DNA from: AP-15 sp963789025
GTDB lineage: Bacteria; Pseudomonadota; Alphaproteobacteria; ATCC43930; CGMCC-115725
Direction of reading: 5' to 3'
DNA length: 64,000 nucleotides
Assembly (NCBI GenBank): GCA_963789025.1
Contig: CAWBIT010000007.1
Location: 1-64,000, forward strand
The position numbers and the translations under genes were made by a program. The notes beneath the pieces were generated by a model. It saw only the letters and a program-made list of their open reading frames with translations, was not told the DNA's origin and ran no database searches. Shown piece after piece: positions 7,321-16,353 of the stretch (position 1 is the first letter of the stretch; every line of letters begins with the position of its first letter).

Positions 7321-7629
7321 AGTCCGTTCCCGGGATCGCGAGGCAGCACATTTTTCATCCCGAAGATCGCGCACGGGAGACCGATCGCGGGCCGCTTCAA
7401 TCTGTGGCTCGGCCGCGAGGAGCGCGCCGGCCGCATCTATACCGAGGCCCAGCGCTCCTGGCTTTTCGCGATCCGCGACTTCATCGCGGTCAATGTCGAC
7501 ATCACCCCCGAGGATCTGATGGACGCCCCTGATTTCGCCGCCCAAGGCGGCCTGCTCCGCGCCCACGCGCTGTTCGGCGATCGCGTCCGTCCGATCCTCG
7601 AGGAACTGCCGCAGGTGCTCATCGCATGA
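7321..7629 (+). pseudogene. hsdR: 3' end of a type I restriction hsdR
   Basis: An open frame without a start, bounded upstream by TAA 7318-7320, encodes ~100 residues ending LEELPQVLIA-stop. The stretch 'FAIRDFIAVNVDITPEDLMD', the 'QGGLLRAHALFGDRVRPILEEL' part and the position at a C-terminus match the C-terminal helical domain of EcoEI-type HsdR subunits, which contacts the methylase. The nuclease and helicase domains are absent. It belongs with the hsdM remnant at 9802, but the order R' then M is not that of an intact operon. Confidence 0.5.
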
Positions 7630-7816
7630 GCCCAGACGCGCTGTCTGTCGGGGAGCGGAGTGTTTTGCCGGAGGGCTGGACTTCCGCGCCGTTAGGACAG
7701 CGCGTCGGCGGAGAGCACGAGCGGCGGTGGATGTCTCCCACCCGTCGTTGCCGGGTTTGACTGGCCAACCGTTGCACCACGGGTCGGGCCGGCCAGTGAC
7801 GATAAAATGAACCACG

Positions 7817-8152
7817 ATGGGTGAGGTTCAGGATGATATGAGGGCGGGCGTCGGCATTGCTCGAGAAGAGATCATCGCCCGGTTGCGGGCTCACCGGGCG
7901 GAGCTGCGCCGGCGCGGGGTTCGTCACGCAGCGTTGTTCGGCTCCATCGCGCGTGGCGCGGGCACGCGCACCAGCGACATCGATATCCTGATTGAGCTCG
8001 ACCCCGAGGCGCCGGTCGGGCTCTTTGAATACGTCGGGATTACGCAATATCTTGCGGACCTGTTCCCGATCCGGGTCGATGTTGCCAACCGCAGCAGTTT
8101 GAAGCCGCTCGTTCGGCCGGCGATCGAGCGCGACGCGATTTATGCTTTCTAA
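7817..8152 (+). CDS. MNT-type nucleotidyltransferase antitoxin (MntA-like)
   Basis: 111 residues of the minimal nucleotidyltransferase family. The pol-beta motif is complete: ALFGSIARGAGTRTSDIDIL (GSxxRG...SDxD), with a third acidic position in IRVDVAN. In MntA/HepT systems this protein neutralises the HEPN RNase, in known cases by adenylylating it. It overlaps the HEPN gene by 11 bases. ATG 7838 is an alternative start. The gene appears intact inside an otherwise ruined type I restriction region. Confidence 0.8.
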   Translation: MGEVQDDMRAGVGIAREEIIARLRAHRAELRRRGVRHAALFGSIARGAGTRTSDIDILIELDPEAPVGLFEYVGITQYLADLFPIRVDVANRSSLKPLVRPAIERDAIYAF

Positions 8153-8513
8153 TCGTGCTCAGCTCGCGCTGACCGATATTCGCGACAACATACATCTCGC
8201 TGAACAGTTTGCCGCCGGCCTCTCGGTAGAAGCGCTCAAGGCTGATCGCCGGACGTTTTACGCCTTAACCCGCTGCCTTGAGATCATCTCCGAGGCTGCT
8301 CGGCGCCTTCCGCAGAGCCTCCGCAATCGCCATCCCGAATTGCCTTGGCGCGCCATCATGGGAGCCGGCAACGTCTACCGGCACGATTACGACAATGTCG
8401 GCGAAGAAATCGTCTGGCAGACCGTTCGGGTCAATCTCGCTCCGCTTCTTGCCATAGTGGAAAGCGAACTCTCCGGTTTCCCGAAGAACATTGAAGGAAA
8501 GCCGAACCCCTGA
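8142..8513 (+). CDS. HEPN toxin (DUF86, HepT-like)
   Basis: 123 residues of the DUF86 HEPN family, the RNase partner of MNT antitoxins. The helical pattern 'DIRDNIHLAEQFAAGL...RCLEIISEAARRLP' and the end 'GAGNVYRHDYDNVGEEIVW' fit. The usual active-site form is RN-x(n)-H-x-Y; here the Arg before Asn is Gly (AGN), and an Arg stands directly before the His (RHDY). This occurs in a DUF86 subgroup, so catalysis is uncertain. It is translated from an ATG inside the MNT gene. Confidence 0.75.
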   Translation: MLSNRAQLALTDIRDNIHLAEQFAAGLSVEALKADRRTFYALTRCLEIISEAARRLPQSLRNRHPELPWRAIMGAGNVYRHDYDNVGEEIVWQTVRVNLAPLLAIVESELSGFPKNIEGKPNP

Positions 8514-8685
8514 ACGAGACTACGCAGACCTCGCCCAAATCTGTTGACTAATTTGCTATAATGTGATAACAGCAAGAGACCGAAAAGTTCGGACGCGAAG
8601 ACGGATCACCTGATCTCAACCTGATAAAACAGGTAAAACAGGTCCGGGCGGGCCGCAATCGTGATTCCCGCGAAAAGCGAGAATT

Positions 8686-9664
8686 CTGCGGAAGGTGCGC
8701 TCGACGCGGGCGAGGCCCTTATAGGCGCCGACCACGTCATTGGCGGCCAAGGTTTTGTCCTCGACATTGGTGCGGATGACGTAGAAGCCGTCGAGCCGCG
8801 CCTCGGCGGCGATCCGCTTGGGATTGCGGGAGAAGGTGAAGCCGTCTTCGCCAACGGCGATGTAGAACAGCTTGGCGAGCTTGTAGCGGTTCTCGATGCG
8901 GCCGACGGCGCGGGCGATCTTTCTTGGCTCTTGCGGCCGGTGCCGCGGGCGAGCTGCTAGGCCAGCTTACCGAATGCCGCCTCGGTGGCGCGCAACAGGT
9001 ACTCGCGCTTGCGGGCTAGCTCCTCGGCAAAGAGAGGGTTCTTGCAGACGACGAGCTGCTCGCCGGGGAACTCGGGGGCAGTGACCTCGGCCAAGTCGCG
9101 CTCGTCGAACAGCGAGAGCTGGAACGCGCCGGTATCGAGAAGGGAGAGGATCTGCGGGGCGCGCAGCGCGGTGATCCAGTCGAGCTCAGAGGGCTTGAGC
9201 TCGTCGCGGATGCGGGCGCTGGTGATCATGCCGCGATCGCCGACCAGTACCACTCGGGACAAGCCGAAGCGCGCTTTGAGCTTGTCGATTTGCGCCGACA
9301 ACGTCATCGGGTCGGCGGTGTTGCCTTCGAACACTTCGACCGCCACCGGGCAGCCATCGGCGGCACACAACAGGCCGTAGACGATCTGCAATTTGCCCTT
9401 CTTGCAGTCCCGTGAATAGCCGAAGCGCGCCAGCTCGCAGCACCGGCTCTCGAGCCAGGACGAGGAGACGTCGTAGAGCACCAGCGCGCCGTCCTTGAGA
9501 TGGCCGCGGGCGAGCGCGGTCTCGATCGCGGCCTGGCGCGCGCCGAGCCAGTCGAGCGCGCGATAGAGCTCGGTCTCGTCGACGGCGCCGAGCCCGAGCA
9601 GCCGGCCCAGGCTCGAACAAGCGGTGTCGGTGGCAAGATCGCGCGCGGTGGCAAGCTTGCAGGG
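8686..9664 (-). pseudogene. IS1634-family transposase remnant
   Basis: The minus strand encodes ~325 residues of an IS1634-type DDE transposase (full length is usually above 500). The first part runs from about 9664 (ATARDLATDTACSSLGRLLG) through LYDVSSSWLE, the DDE region GVFEGNT-type 'VEVFEGNTADP' and VVLVGDRGMITSARI, to a stop at 8957. The sequence resumes in another frame as ENRYKLAKLFYIAVGEDGF...FYVIRTNVEDKTL...YKGLARVERTFR and ends near 8686. Both ends and the IS termini are missing. Confidence 0.65.
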
Positions 9665-9801
9665 GGGGAGAAGGGGCGATATAGGGAAGCAGCGTTCCGC
9701 CAGGTTGCCCTGGGCCCGCTTTCGCGGGGCGACGATGAAGGTGCTGGAATACCTAGTGTAAGGGTCGAGCTCTGAGCGTCAGTAAAGAAAGCAAGCCATC
9801 G

Positions 9802-10693
9802 ATGAACGATACCGCCCTCGTCCAGAAGGTGTGGAATTATGCCCATGTATTGCGCGACCAGGGCGTACCGTATCAGGCCTACATCTCACAGATTTCGTAT
9901 CTCTTATTTCTCAAGATGGACGACGAGCGCGCGGGGCTGGTCGCCTCAGGCCTCATCAAGGGCGAAGCCTCGGCTATCCTCGAGGATTGCCGCTGGCCCG
10001 TCTTGCGCGACCTGCAAGGCGAGGAGCTAACGCGGCGCTATTCGGGGATTCTCGACAAACTGTCGCGCCTCTCCGGCATTGTCGGGACAATCTTTCTGAA
10101 GGCGCAGAAGGAGATCCAGGACCCTGCGAAGCTGCGGCGTCTTGTCGGCCTGATAGACGGCGAGACCTGGCTCGGGCTCGGCGTCGACGTCAAAGGCTCG
10201 ATCTATGAGGGCCTTGCTGGAGCGCAACGCGCAGGAGGTGAAGTCGGGCGCCGGCCAGTATTTCACGCCGCGCGCGCTGATTGACGTGATGGTGAGCGTG
10301 GTCGATCCGGAACCGCGAGAGACCATCCACGATCCTGCCTGCGGAACGGGCGGCTTTCTGCTCGCGACGTGGGAGCACATGCGGAAAAAGCCGTTGGCGC
10401 GCAATGCGGAGGTCTACACCGCGATGCGGTCGCGGTTCTCCGGCATCGAAATCGTGCCCGAGGTCGTGCGGCTGTGCGAGATGAACCTCTACTTGCACGA
10501 CATCGCTGGACGCGAGAGCCCTATCGAGGCGCGCGACGCGCTGCTAGGCGCCGGCGGTCAGACCTTCGATGTGATCCTGACCAATCCGCCCTTTGGGAAA
10601 AAGCAGAGCTACCGGATCGTCCGCGACGACGGGGAGATCGATACGCAGTGCACTTCAACCATTGGACGAGACCTCGCTGTAGATTCGCTGTAG
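9802..10693 (+). pseudogene. hsdM: type I methylase subunit hsdM, frameshifted and truncated
   Basis: The N-terminal HsdM helical domain (SYLLFLKMDDERAGL; TIFLKAQKEIQDPAKL) reads from ATG 9802 to about 10210. There 'ggccttgctggag' carries one extra T compared with the expected GLLERN codons, shifting the frame. The second frame gives VKSGAGQYFTPRALID, motif I DPACGTGGF and motif IV NPPFGKK, so the adenine-methylase core was intact. It diverges after DDGEIDTQ near 10,650, losing the C-terminal third. No hsdS is present. Confidence 0.7.
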
Positions 10694-10723
10694 ATACAGC
10701 CATGCACAGCAGGTGACTCTATT

Positions 10724-11482
10724 TTAGATTGTAGTCCGTGGTCGGCGTCTCATTCGAAGAAAGGTGGGGGAGCGGCCGGCGGCGCGCGCCTTCGCCTCGT
10801 AACGGGTCGGCGGCCAGTCGGGGGGGCGCTCGCGCCAGTCGCCGGGACGGCGAGCCAGCCATTCGAAGGCGGGGTGAGCGGTAATGTGCTCGAGGATCCA
10901 GCAGAGATAGTCGGCGTCATCGGTCGCCACGCGCAACTCGGCGTCGTCGGTCATGATTTCGGCCAGGGTGTCGAGGGTTGCGCGCGACACGATCCGGCGT
11001 TTGTGCTGCCGGCGTTTTGGCCAAGGATCGGGAAACAGGATGAACACGCGATCGACCGAGGTCGGCGGCAGTGCCGCGATCATCGATCGCGCATCGTCGG
11101 CAAAGATCCGAATATTGCCCAGCCGGCGCCGCTCGATCTGCGCGAGCAACTTGACTATCCCGTGCTCGAAGACTTCGCAGCCGATGAACCGGGTTTGCGG
11201 ATGCTGCTCGGCCAATTGCGCGAGATGCTCGCCGCCGCCGAAACCGATCTCGAGCCAAATCGAGGGGCGTGGGGTACCGAAGAGGGCAGCGATGTCGAGC
11301 TGGCCCGATGCCGGAACATTTATCGCCAGCCGCGGCAGCAGTTCGTTGACGAAGGTCTTTTGTCCAGGACGCAGAGCGCGCCCGCGGCGGCGGCCGAAGA
11401 CCTGATGGCGCCGCGCCGGCTCGCAGCCCGGTGTCTTCAGAAGGCGCGCCGCAGCTCGTCCACCAGATCCAGCCTCTCCCAC
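10724..11482 (-). CDS. trmB: tRNA (guanine-N7-)-methyltransferase TrmB
   Basis: SAM-dependent enzyme making m7G46 in tRNA. The SAM-binding segment WLEIGFGGGEHLAQLAE, the middle RIFADDARSMI and the family signature LFPDPWPKRRQHKRR are all present, followed by RVATDDADYLCWIL. The N-terminal region (VFGRRRGRALRPGQ) is typical for alphaproteobacteria. The frame opens at GTG 11482, inside metK; no ATG lies between there and the conserved part, so a later non-ATG start is possible. Last gene of the leftward conserved cluster; its stop is close to the island's right border. Confidence 0.9.
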   Translation of the reverse strand: MGEAGSGGRAAARLLKTPGCEPARRHQVFGRRRGRALRPGQKTFVNELLPRLAINVPASGQLDIAALFGTPRPSIWLEIGFGGGEHLAQLAEQHPQTRFIGCEVFEHGIVKLLAQIERRRLGNIRIFADDARSMIAALPPTSVDRVFILFPDPWPKRRQHKRRIVSRATLDTLAEIMTDDAELRVATDDADYLCWILEHITAHPAFEWLARRPGDWRERPPDWPPTRYEAKARAAGRSPTFLRMRRRPRTTI

Positions 11483-12597
11483 GAGAAACCGCCATCGGGG
11501 TCGGGCCGGCGGCCGAAATGACCGTAGGCCGCGGTACGCCGGTAAATCGGCTTGTTCAGGTCGAGATGCGTACGGATGCCGCGCGGCGACAGATCCACCA
11601 ATTCCTGCAGGACGGCGGCGAGCTTCTGCTCGTCCGCGGTTCCCGCGGTATCGACATAGAAAGACAGCGGTTTGGCGACGCCGATTGCATAGGCGATCTG
11701 GATCGTGCAGCGTTCGGCGAGCCCGGCGGCAACGACGTTCTTGGCGAGATAGCGAGCCGCGTAAGCGGCCGAGCGGTCGACCTTGGTCGGATCCTTGCCG
11801 GAGAATGCGCCGCCCCCGTGCGGCGCGGCGCCGCCGTAGGTGTCGACGATGATCTTACGGCCGGTGACCCCGGCATCTCCATCGGGGCCGCCGATCACAA
11901 ACCGGCCGGTCGGATTGACGAGAAAATTTTCTTCCTCGCACATCCAACCTTCGGGCAGGGTTGCAACGACGTAGGGGCGGACGATGTCGCGCACCTCTTC
12001 TGTCTCGATCCGGTCGGAATGTTGGATCGACACGACGATCTTCGCCGCCCGTACCGGCTTGCCGTCGACATATTGCAGGGTTACCTGGCTCTTCGCGTCG
12101 GGGCCCAACAGCGGCGTCTTCCCGGCGTGCCGTGCCTCGGACAGGGAGCGCAGGATCGCATGCGCGTAAAAGATCGGCGCCGGCATGAATTCCGGCGTCT
12201 CGCGGCAGGCGTAGCCGAACATCATGCCTTGGTCGCCGGCGCCCTCGTCCTTGTTGCCCGACGCGTCGACGCCCAGCGCGATGTCGGACGACTGGCCGTG
12301 GATCAGACATTTGATCGCCGCCGATCGCCAATGAAAGTTCTCCTGCTCGTAGCCGATCTCGCGTATCGCGTCGCGTGCCACCTCGATCAGCTTTTCATTT
12401 GTGATCGAGGCCGGACCGCGGACTTCACCGGCGAGCACCACGCGGTTCGTCGTGACCAGCGTCTCGACGCCGCAACGGGCCTCCGGCTCGGCCGCCAAGA
12501 AGGTGTCGACGATCGCGTCGGAAATGCGGTCGCAAATTTTGTCGGGATGCCCCTCCGACACAGATTCGCTCGTGAACACGTAATCCCGGTTGGCCAA
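11437..12597 (-). CDS. metK: S-adenosylmethionine synthetase
   Basis: Makes SAM from methionine and ATP. The family signatures are present: SVSEGHPDKICD near the N-terminus, GDQGMMFGYA with the ATP-binding part, and the Gly-rich GGAAPHGGGAFSGKDPTKVD. The start is placed at TTG 12597 (LANRDYVFTSES), which fits the family N-terminus and has AAAGG upstream. A longer frame to ATG 12657 adds 20 atypical residues. It follows the HTH gene as usual in alphaproteobacteria and overlaps trmB. I looked for a SAM riboswitch in the 120-base gap and could not establish one. Confidence 0.93.
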   Translation of the reverse strand: MANRDYVFTSESVSEGHPDKICDRISDAIVDTFLAAEPEARCGVETLVTTNRVVLAGEVRGPASITNEKLIEVARDAIREIGYEQENFHWRSAAIKCLIHGQSSDIALGVDASGNKDEGAGDQGMMFGYACRETPEFMPAPIFYAHAILRSLSEARHAGKTPLLGPDAKSQVTLQYVDGKPVRAAKIVVSIQHSDRIETEEVRDIVRPYVVATLPEGWMCEEENFLVNPTGRFVIGGPDGDAGVTGRKIIVDTYGGAAPHGGGAFSGKDPTKVDRSAAYAARYLAKNVVAAGLAERCTIQIAYAIGVAKPLSFYVDTAGTADEQKLAAVLQELVDLSPRGIRTHLDLNKPIYRRTAAYGHFGRRPDPDGGFSWERLDLVDELRRAF

Positions 12598-12717
12598 AGG
12601 ACTGCCTTTCCCGAAAGCGTCAAAAAAACGGAGGGTAGCACTTCGGCGTTGATGCAATCTTGCTTGGTGGGCGTCAAGCCGGATTTTCCGCTCGGCCCGC
12701 CGGGCCGGACAGAAGCG

Positions 12718-13179
12718 TTAATTCCCCGAAACTCGTTCGGCGCCGCCGGCCAGAGCCCTTGCGAGATCGAAAAGGCGGCGGCGCAGAGCCGGGTCGTCGA
12801 TGCGATAATAGGCGCTGACCAGCTCGACGGTCTCACGCCGGCGCAACGGATCGGAGTCGAACGCTTCGGCGGCGGGCTCGGCAAATCCTGCCGGGATCGC
12901 CGGCGCGCGCACCGGGTCCATGTCGTCGAAGAAGAACGAGACCGGAACATCCAGCACGCGGCTGAGATCATGCAACCGGCTGGCGCCGATCCGGTTGGCG
13001 CCTCGCTCGTATTTCTGGACCTGCTGAAAGGTCAGTCCGATCGCATCTCCAAGCTTTTCCTGGCTCAGGCCGAGCATGTTCCGGCGGAGCCGCACGCGGG
13101 AGCCGACATGGATATCAATCGGGTTGGGCTTGTCGCCTTTTCGGCGGCCAGGGCGCCGGGCCTGTTGTTGCATCGCCAT
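12718..13179 (-). CDS. XRE-family transcriptional regulator
   Basis: 153 residues with an N-terminal lambda-type HTH (GSRVRLRRNMLGLSQEKLGD...LTFQQVQKYERGANRI) and a C-terminal region with the helix LVSAYYRIDDPALRRRLFDL. This is the conserved regulator that lies between lnt and metK in many alphaproteobacteria. The targets are unknown; its constant place suggests a link with SAM or envelope functions, but this is inference. Confidence 0.88.
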   Translation of the reverse strand: MAMQQQARRPGRRKGDKPNPIDIHVGSRVRLRRNMLGLSQEKLGDAIGLTFQQVQKYERGANRIGASRLHDLSRVLDVPVSFFFDDMDPVRAPAIPAGFAEPAAEAFDSDPLRRRETVELVSAYYRIDDPALRRRLFDLARALAGGAERVSGN

Positions 13180-13287
13180 CGGTGAGCACTAACGCAAGAA
13201 GCGGGAGTGATTTGATAAGGCACGCGATCGATGGCGGTCAACAAGGAGTATTAACGGGGGACTAAGAGTTGCATTTCCAGGAAGCCG

Positions 13288-14823
13288 TCAGCGCAGCCGA
13301 AATGCGACCGGAAGAAGGCCGAGGCACAGCAGCGCAAGCAAAATCCAATCCCCGCCGCGGGCATAGAGCGTCGGCGCCGAGGTGTGCGCGGGCAGCGGGA
13401 GATCGGCATACCCTATGCTATCCAAGTCGATCCGCGCGACGACCCGGCCGGCCTCGTCGACGATCCCGCTGATGCCGTTGTTCGCGACCCTTACCAGCGG
13501 CAGTCCTTCTTCCACCGCGCGGGTCCGGGCGATCGCAAAATGCTGATAGGGACCGGAGGTCCGTCCGTACCAGGCGTCGTTCGTGACATTCAGCATCCAC
13601 GCCGGGCGGTCGTGTTCGTCGACGATTGCGCCTGGAAAAATGACTTCGTAGCAGATCAGCGGGGCGAAAGGGGGAAGCCCCGGCAGTTCAATCGTTCTGG
13701 GCCCCGGGCCGGCGGTGTAGTCGAGGCTGCCGGGCGTAATCTTTTGCAGAGGTAAGATCTCGCGGAGCGGCATGTATTCGCCGAACGGAACCAGGTGTGC
13801 TTTGTCGTAGCGAGCGACGATCTCACCATTGCCGTCTACCGCCTCGATGCTGTTCCAGACATGGGCGACCGGGTCCGGCGGAGGGTTTGTCCGCACCGCG
13901 CCGGTAATGACGTAACCCCGGCCGGAGGCGACGGCGGCGATCTCGCCGCGGTGATACGCATCGCGCCCGAGCAGAAACGGGGTAGCCGCCTCCGGCCACA
14001 CCACCGCGGCAATCTTCCGCGTCCCCGGGGCGCTGCTGAGGTCGAGGAGGAGGCGAAAATTCCGTTGCGCGGCGGCCGGCTCCCACTTCATCGTTTGCGG
14101 GATCGACGGCTGCACGATGCGCAGAAAATATCCGGTTTCAGCAGTCGGTGTGGCCGTCAGCCGGAGCGCGCCCAAGAGGCTTGGCACAACCATCAAGAGG
14201 CTCGCTGCGATCACCGGGGCGAAGCGCCGAGCGGGCGAAAGCGGGTAGAGCGAGGTTATCCCGAGAAGGGCGGGCAGCGAGGCGGCGAGTACCGTCAGGA
14301 AGCTCAGCCCGTAAATGCCGAGCACGGCGACGCTCTGCAACATCAGAATCGCCCCGGGAAATCCGCCCGACCAGGCATAGCCAATCAGATTCCAAGGCAG
14401 CCCGGTGAAGGCGTGCCCGCGCACCCATTCGGTGACGGTCCAGGCAAAAGCAAAGGCGAAGATGCGAGCCGTGCCCGGCAGCTGCAGATGCCTGACGGCA
14501 AGATTTGTGGCCAGCAGTGCCGCCCCGACATAGAGCGCGAAGGCTGCCGGGAGCCCGGCGCCGGCGACCGGCACCAGCCACCAGAAACTGTCGATGTCGA
14601 CAAACAAAGCAGCAGCGATCCAATAGAGGCCGCTGATGAAGAAACCGAAGCCAAAGGCGTAACCCAAGCGAAACGACGCCCACGAACCGGTACTTCCGTC
14701 GTCGAGCCATAGGAGGCCGGTAAAGGCCACCAGCAGCAGCGGGGCTAAATCGACCGGCGGCAACGTCGCGGTGGCGCAGACACCGAGGAAGAAGGCGAGC
14801 CCGTAACGGCGCCAGCCGGACAT
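13288..14823 (-). CDS. lnt: apolipoprotein N-acyltransferase
   Basis: Inner-membrane enzyme that adds the third acyl chain to lipoproteins. The N-terminal half has about six hydrophobic segments. The C-terminal half is a nitrilase-type domain with the catalytic triad visible: Glu in VWPEAATPFL, Lys in YDKAHLVPFGEYMPL and Cys in PLICYEVIFPG. A final membrane helix (WILLALLCLGLLPVAF) closes the protein. The start is ATG 14823 (MSGWRRYGLAFFLGV); the open frame continues upstream without family likeness. It lies 76 bases after corC in the same direction. Confidence 0.93.
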   Translation of the reverse strand: MSGWRRYGLAFFLGVCATATLPPVDLAPLLLVAFTGLLWLDDGSTGSWASFRLGYAFGFGFFISGLYWIAAALFVDIDSFWWLVPVAGAGLPAAFALYVGAALLATNLAVRHLQLPGTARIFAFAFAWTVTEWVRGHAFTGLPWNLIGYAWSGGFPGAILMLQSVAVLGIYGLSFLTVLAASLPALLGITSLYPLSPARRFAPVIAASLLMVVPSLLGALRLTATPTAETGYFLRIVQPSIPQTMKWEPAAAQRNFRLLLDLSSAPGTRKIAAVVWPEAATPFLLGRDAYHRGEIAAVASGRGYVITGAVRTNPPPDPVAHVWNSIEAVDGNGEIVARYDKAHLVPFGEYMPLREILPLQKITPGSLDYTAGPGPRTIELPGLPPFAPLICYEVIFPGAIVDEHDRPAWMLNVTNDAWYGRTSGPYQHFAIARTRAVEEGLPLVRVANNGISGIVDEAGRVVARIDLDSIGYADLPLPAHTSAPTLYARGGDWILLALLCLGLLPVAFRLR

Positions 14824-14899
14824 GACGGCGAGCCGATGGGCCAGGAGGCAGAGCGGGGTCTCGACCCGGGAGCCGGGCCGGACCCGCAACAGCGATGCC

Positions 14900-15817
14900 T
14901 CAGGCACCAGCCAAATCGCCGCTTGCCGTCGGTGCCGGGGGTCGGCGCACCCGCAGGCGTTTGATCCTACGCGGATCGGCATCGAGCACTTCGAATTCGA
15001 TGCCCAACGGGTGAGCGATGACCTCGCCGCGCTTTGGCACACGTCCGGCAAGGCTGGAGACCAGTCCACCCAGGGTGTCCACCTCTTCCTGGTCTCCGTC
15101 CGGGCGCAACCGAGCGCCTTCATGCTCTTCGAGCACTTCTATCGGGGTACGGGCATCGGCGATCAAGCTCCCGTCGCTGCGCTCGACGAGGTTGGGGCCG
15201 CCGGCCACATCGTGCTCGTCCTCGATCTCACCGACAATTTCTTCGATCACGTCTTCGATCGTGACCAGCCCGTCGATCCCGCCGAACTCGTCGACCACCA
15301 TCGCGATATGGGTTCGCGCTTGGCGCATCTGGACGAGAAGATCGAGGATCGGCGCCGACGGCGCGACGAACAGCACCTTGCGCAGCAGCGGCGCCAATTT
15401 CGTCTCACGGCGCTCGGCGACCGGACCGAGCACATCCTTCACGTGCACGAAACCGATCACGTCGTCGAGCGTCTCGCGATACACCGGGACCCGCGAATGA
15501 CCCTGCTCGACCATGCATTTGACGACCTCGGGAAACGGCGCTTCGGCGTCGAGCGCTACAATGTCGACGCGCGGTACCATCACGTCGGCGGCAGTCTGGT
15601 CATGGATTTTGAGGACATTGCCGATCAGCAGCCGCTCGTGGCCGCTCAGAGAATGGGCGTCGTCTTCGGCCGGCTCCTCGATCATCTCGTCGATGGTTTC
15701 GCGCAGACTCTCGCCGTTGCGCGGGCGGCGGATGAGGCGGAGAAAGTTGCGCAGGCGGGAAAAGGACCGATCGTGTCCGGACTGGCCGCTACTTCCTGGG
15801 GGCTCGGAGGCGCTCAT
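14900..15817 (-). CDS. corC: CorC/TlyC-type CBS-domain protein
   Basis: 305 residues: a short charged N-terminus, a CBS pair at about residues 70-195 (ADVMVPRVDIVAL...HSRVPVYRETLDDVIGFVHVKD; MVVDEFGGIDGLVTIEDV), and a C-terminal CorC_HlyC domain. It lacks the membrane domain of larger relatives, so it is the CorC-like cytoplasmic type linked to divalent-cation transport. It overlaps ybeY by four bases (ATGA), giving the usual ybeY-corC-lnt order. Confidence 0.9.
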   Translation of the reverse strand: MSASEPPGSSGQSGHDRSFSRLRNFLRLIRRPRNGESLRETIDEMIEEPAEDDAHSLSGHERLLIGNVLKIHDQTAADVMVPRVDIVALDAEAPFPEVVKCMVEQGHSRVPVYRETLDDVIGFVHVKDVLGPVAERRETKLAPLLRKVLFVAPSAPILDLLVQMRQARTHIAMVVDEFGGIDGLVTIEDVIEEIVGEIEDEHDVAGGPNLVERSDGSLIADARTPIEVLEEHEGARLRPDGDQEEVDTLGGLVSSLAGRVPKRGEVIAHPLGIEFEVLDADPRRIKRLRVRRPPAPTASGDLAGA

Positions 15818-16353
15818 GGCTGAACTGCCGCCGATTCGATCGACGACATCGTGTCACAATAGGGATCCGGAACCCCCAGCTCGGCCAAAATCGACCTCTC
15901 GAGCGACTCCATCGTCGCCGCCTCGGCCTGCGTCACGTGATCATAGCCGAGGAGGTGAAGCACGCCATGCACGGTCAAATGGACGAGATGGTCGGCGAGC
16001 GGCTTCTTCTGCTCGGCCGCTTCCAGCGCGACGGTTTCCACCGCGAGCACAACGTCGCCGAGCAGCACTGGCGCACCTGAAGGGAGCCGGGTTCCTGGCT
16101 CCCAGACTGGAAAGGCCAGCACATTGGTCGGTGCATCCAGCCCGCGATAGTCGCGGCTGAGCTGTCGTTGGTTAGCAGCGTCGGCGAGGGTGATGCCGAG
16201 TTCGACAGTGCCCTGCCACGTCAGCCCCAACTCCGTCGTGCCGCGCGCCAGAGCAAGTTCGGCGGCGCCGCGCGCGCGACTTTCGGCGGCGGGACATAGG
16301 TGGGTCCAGCCGGCGCAGGCCAACGCGACGTCAATGGTGCAGTCCAGGTTCAT
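15814..16353 (-). CDS. ybeY: endoribonuclease YbeY
   Basis: 179-residue metal-dependent RNase for 16S rRNA maturation and ribosome quality control. The three-histidine zinc motif HGVLHLLGYDH is intact, preceded by PTNVLAFPVWEPG and LGDVVLAVETV as in the family. It starts one base into the phoH stop (TGATG) and its own stop overlaps the corC start, so translation of the three is coupled. Confidence 0.95.
   Translation of the reverse strand: MNLDCTIDVALACAGWTHLCPAAESRARGAAELALARGTTELGLTWQGTVELGITLADAANQRQLSRDYRGLDAPTNVLAFPVWEPGTRLPSGAPVLLGDVVLAVETVALEAAEQKKPLADHLVHLTVHGVLHLLGYDHVTQAEAATMESLERSILAELGVPDPYCDTMSSIESAAVQP

Noticed and set aside
8540..8570. TTGACT ... TGCTATAAT promoter after the HEPN gene
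   Set aside because: The -10 is good, but the TTGACT lies only 7 bases away and there is no intact gene downstream on the plus strand for it to serve before 9802.
12598..12717. SAM-sensing riboswitch before metK
   Set aside because: The 120-base gap has short complementary pieces, but no SAM-II or SAM/SAH consensus could be matched by eye.
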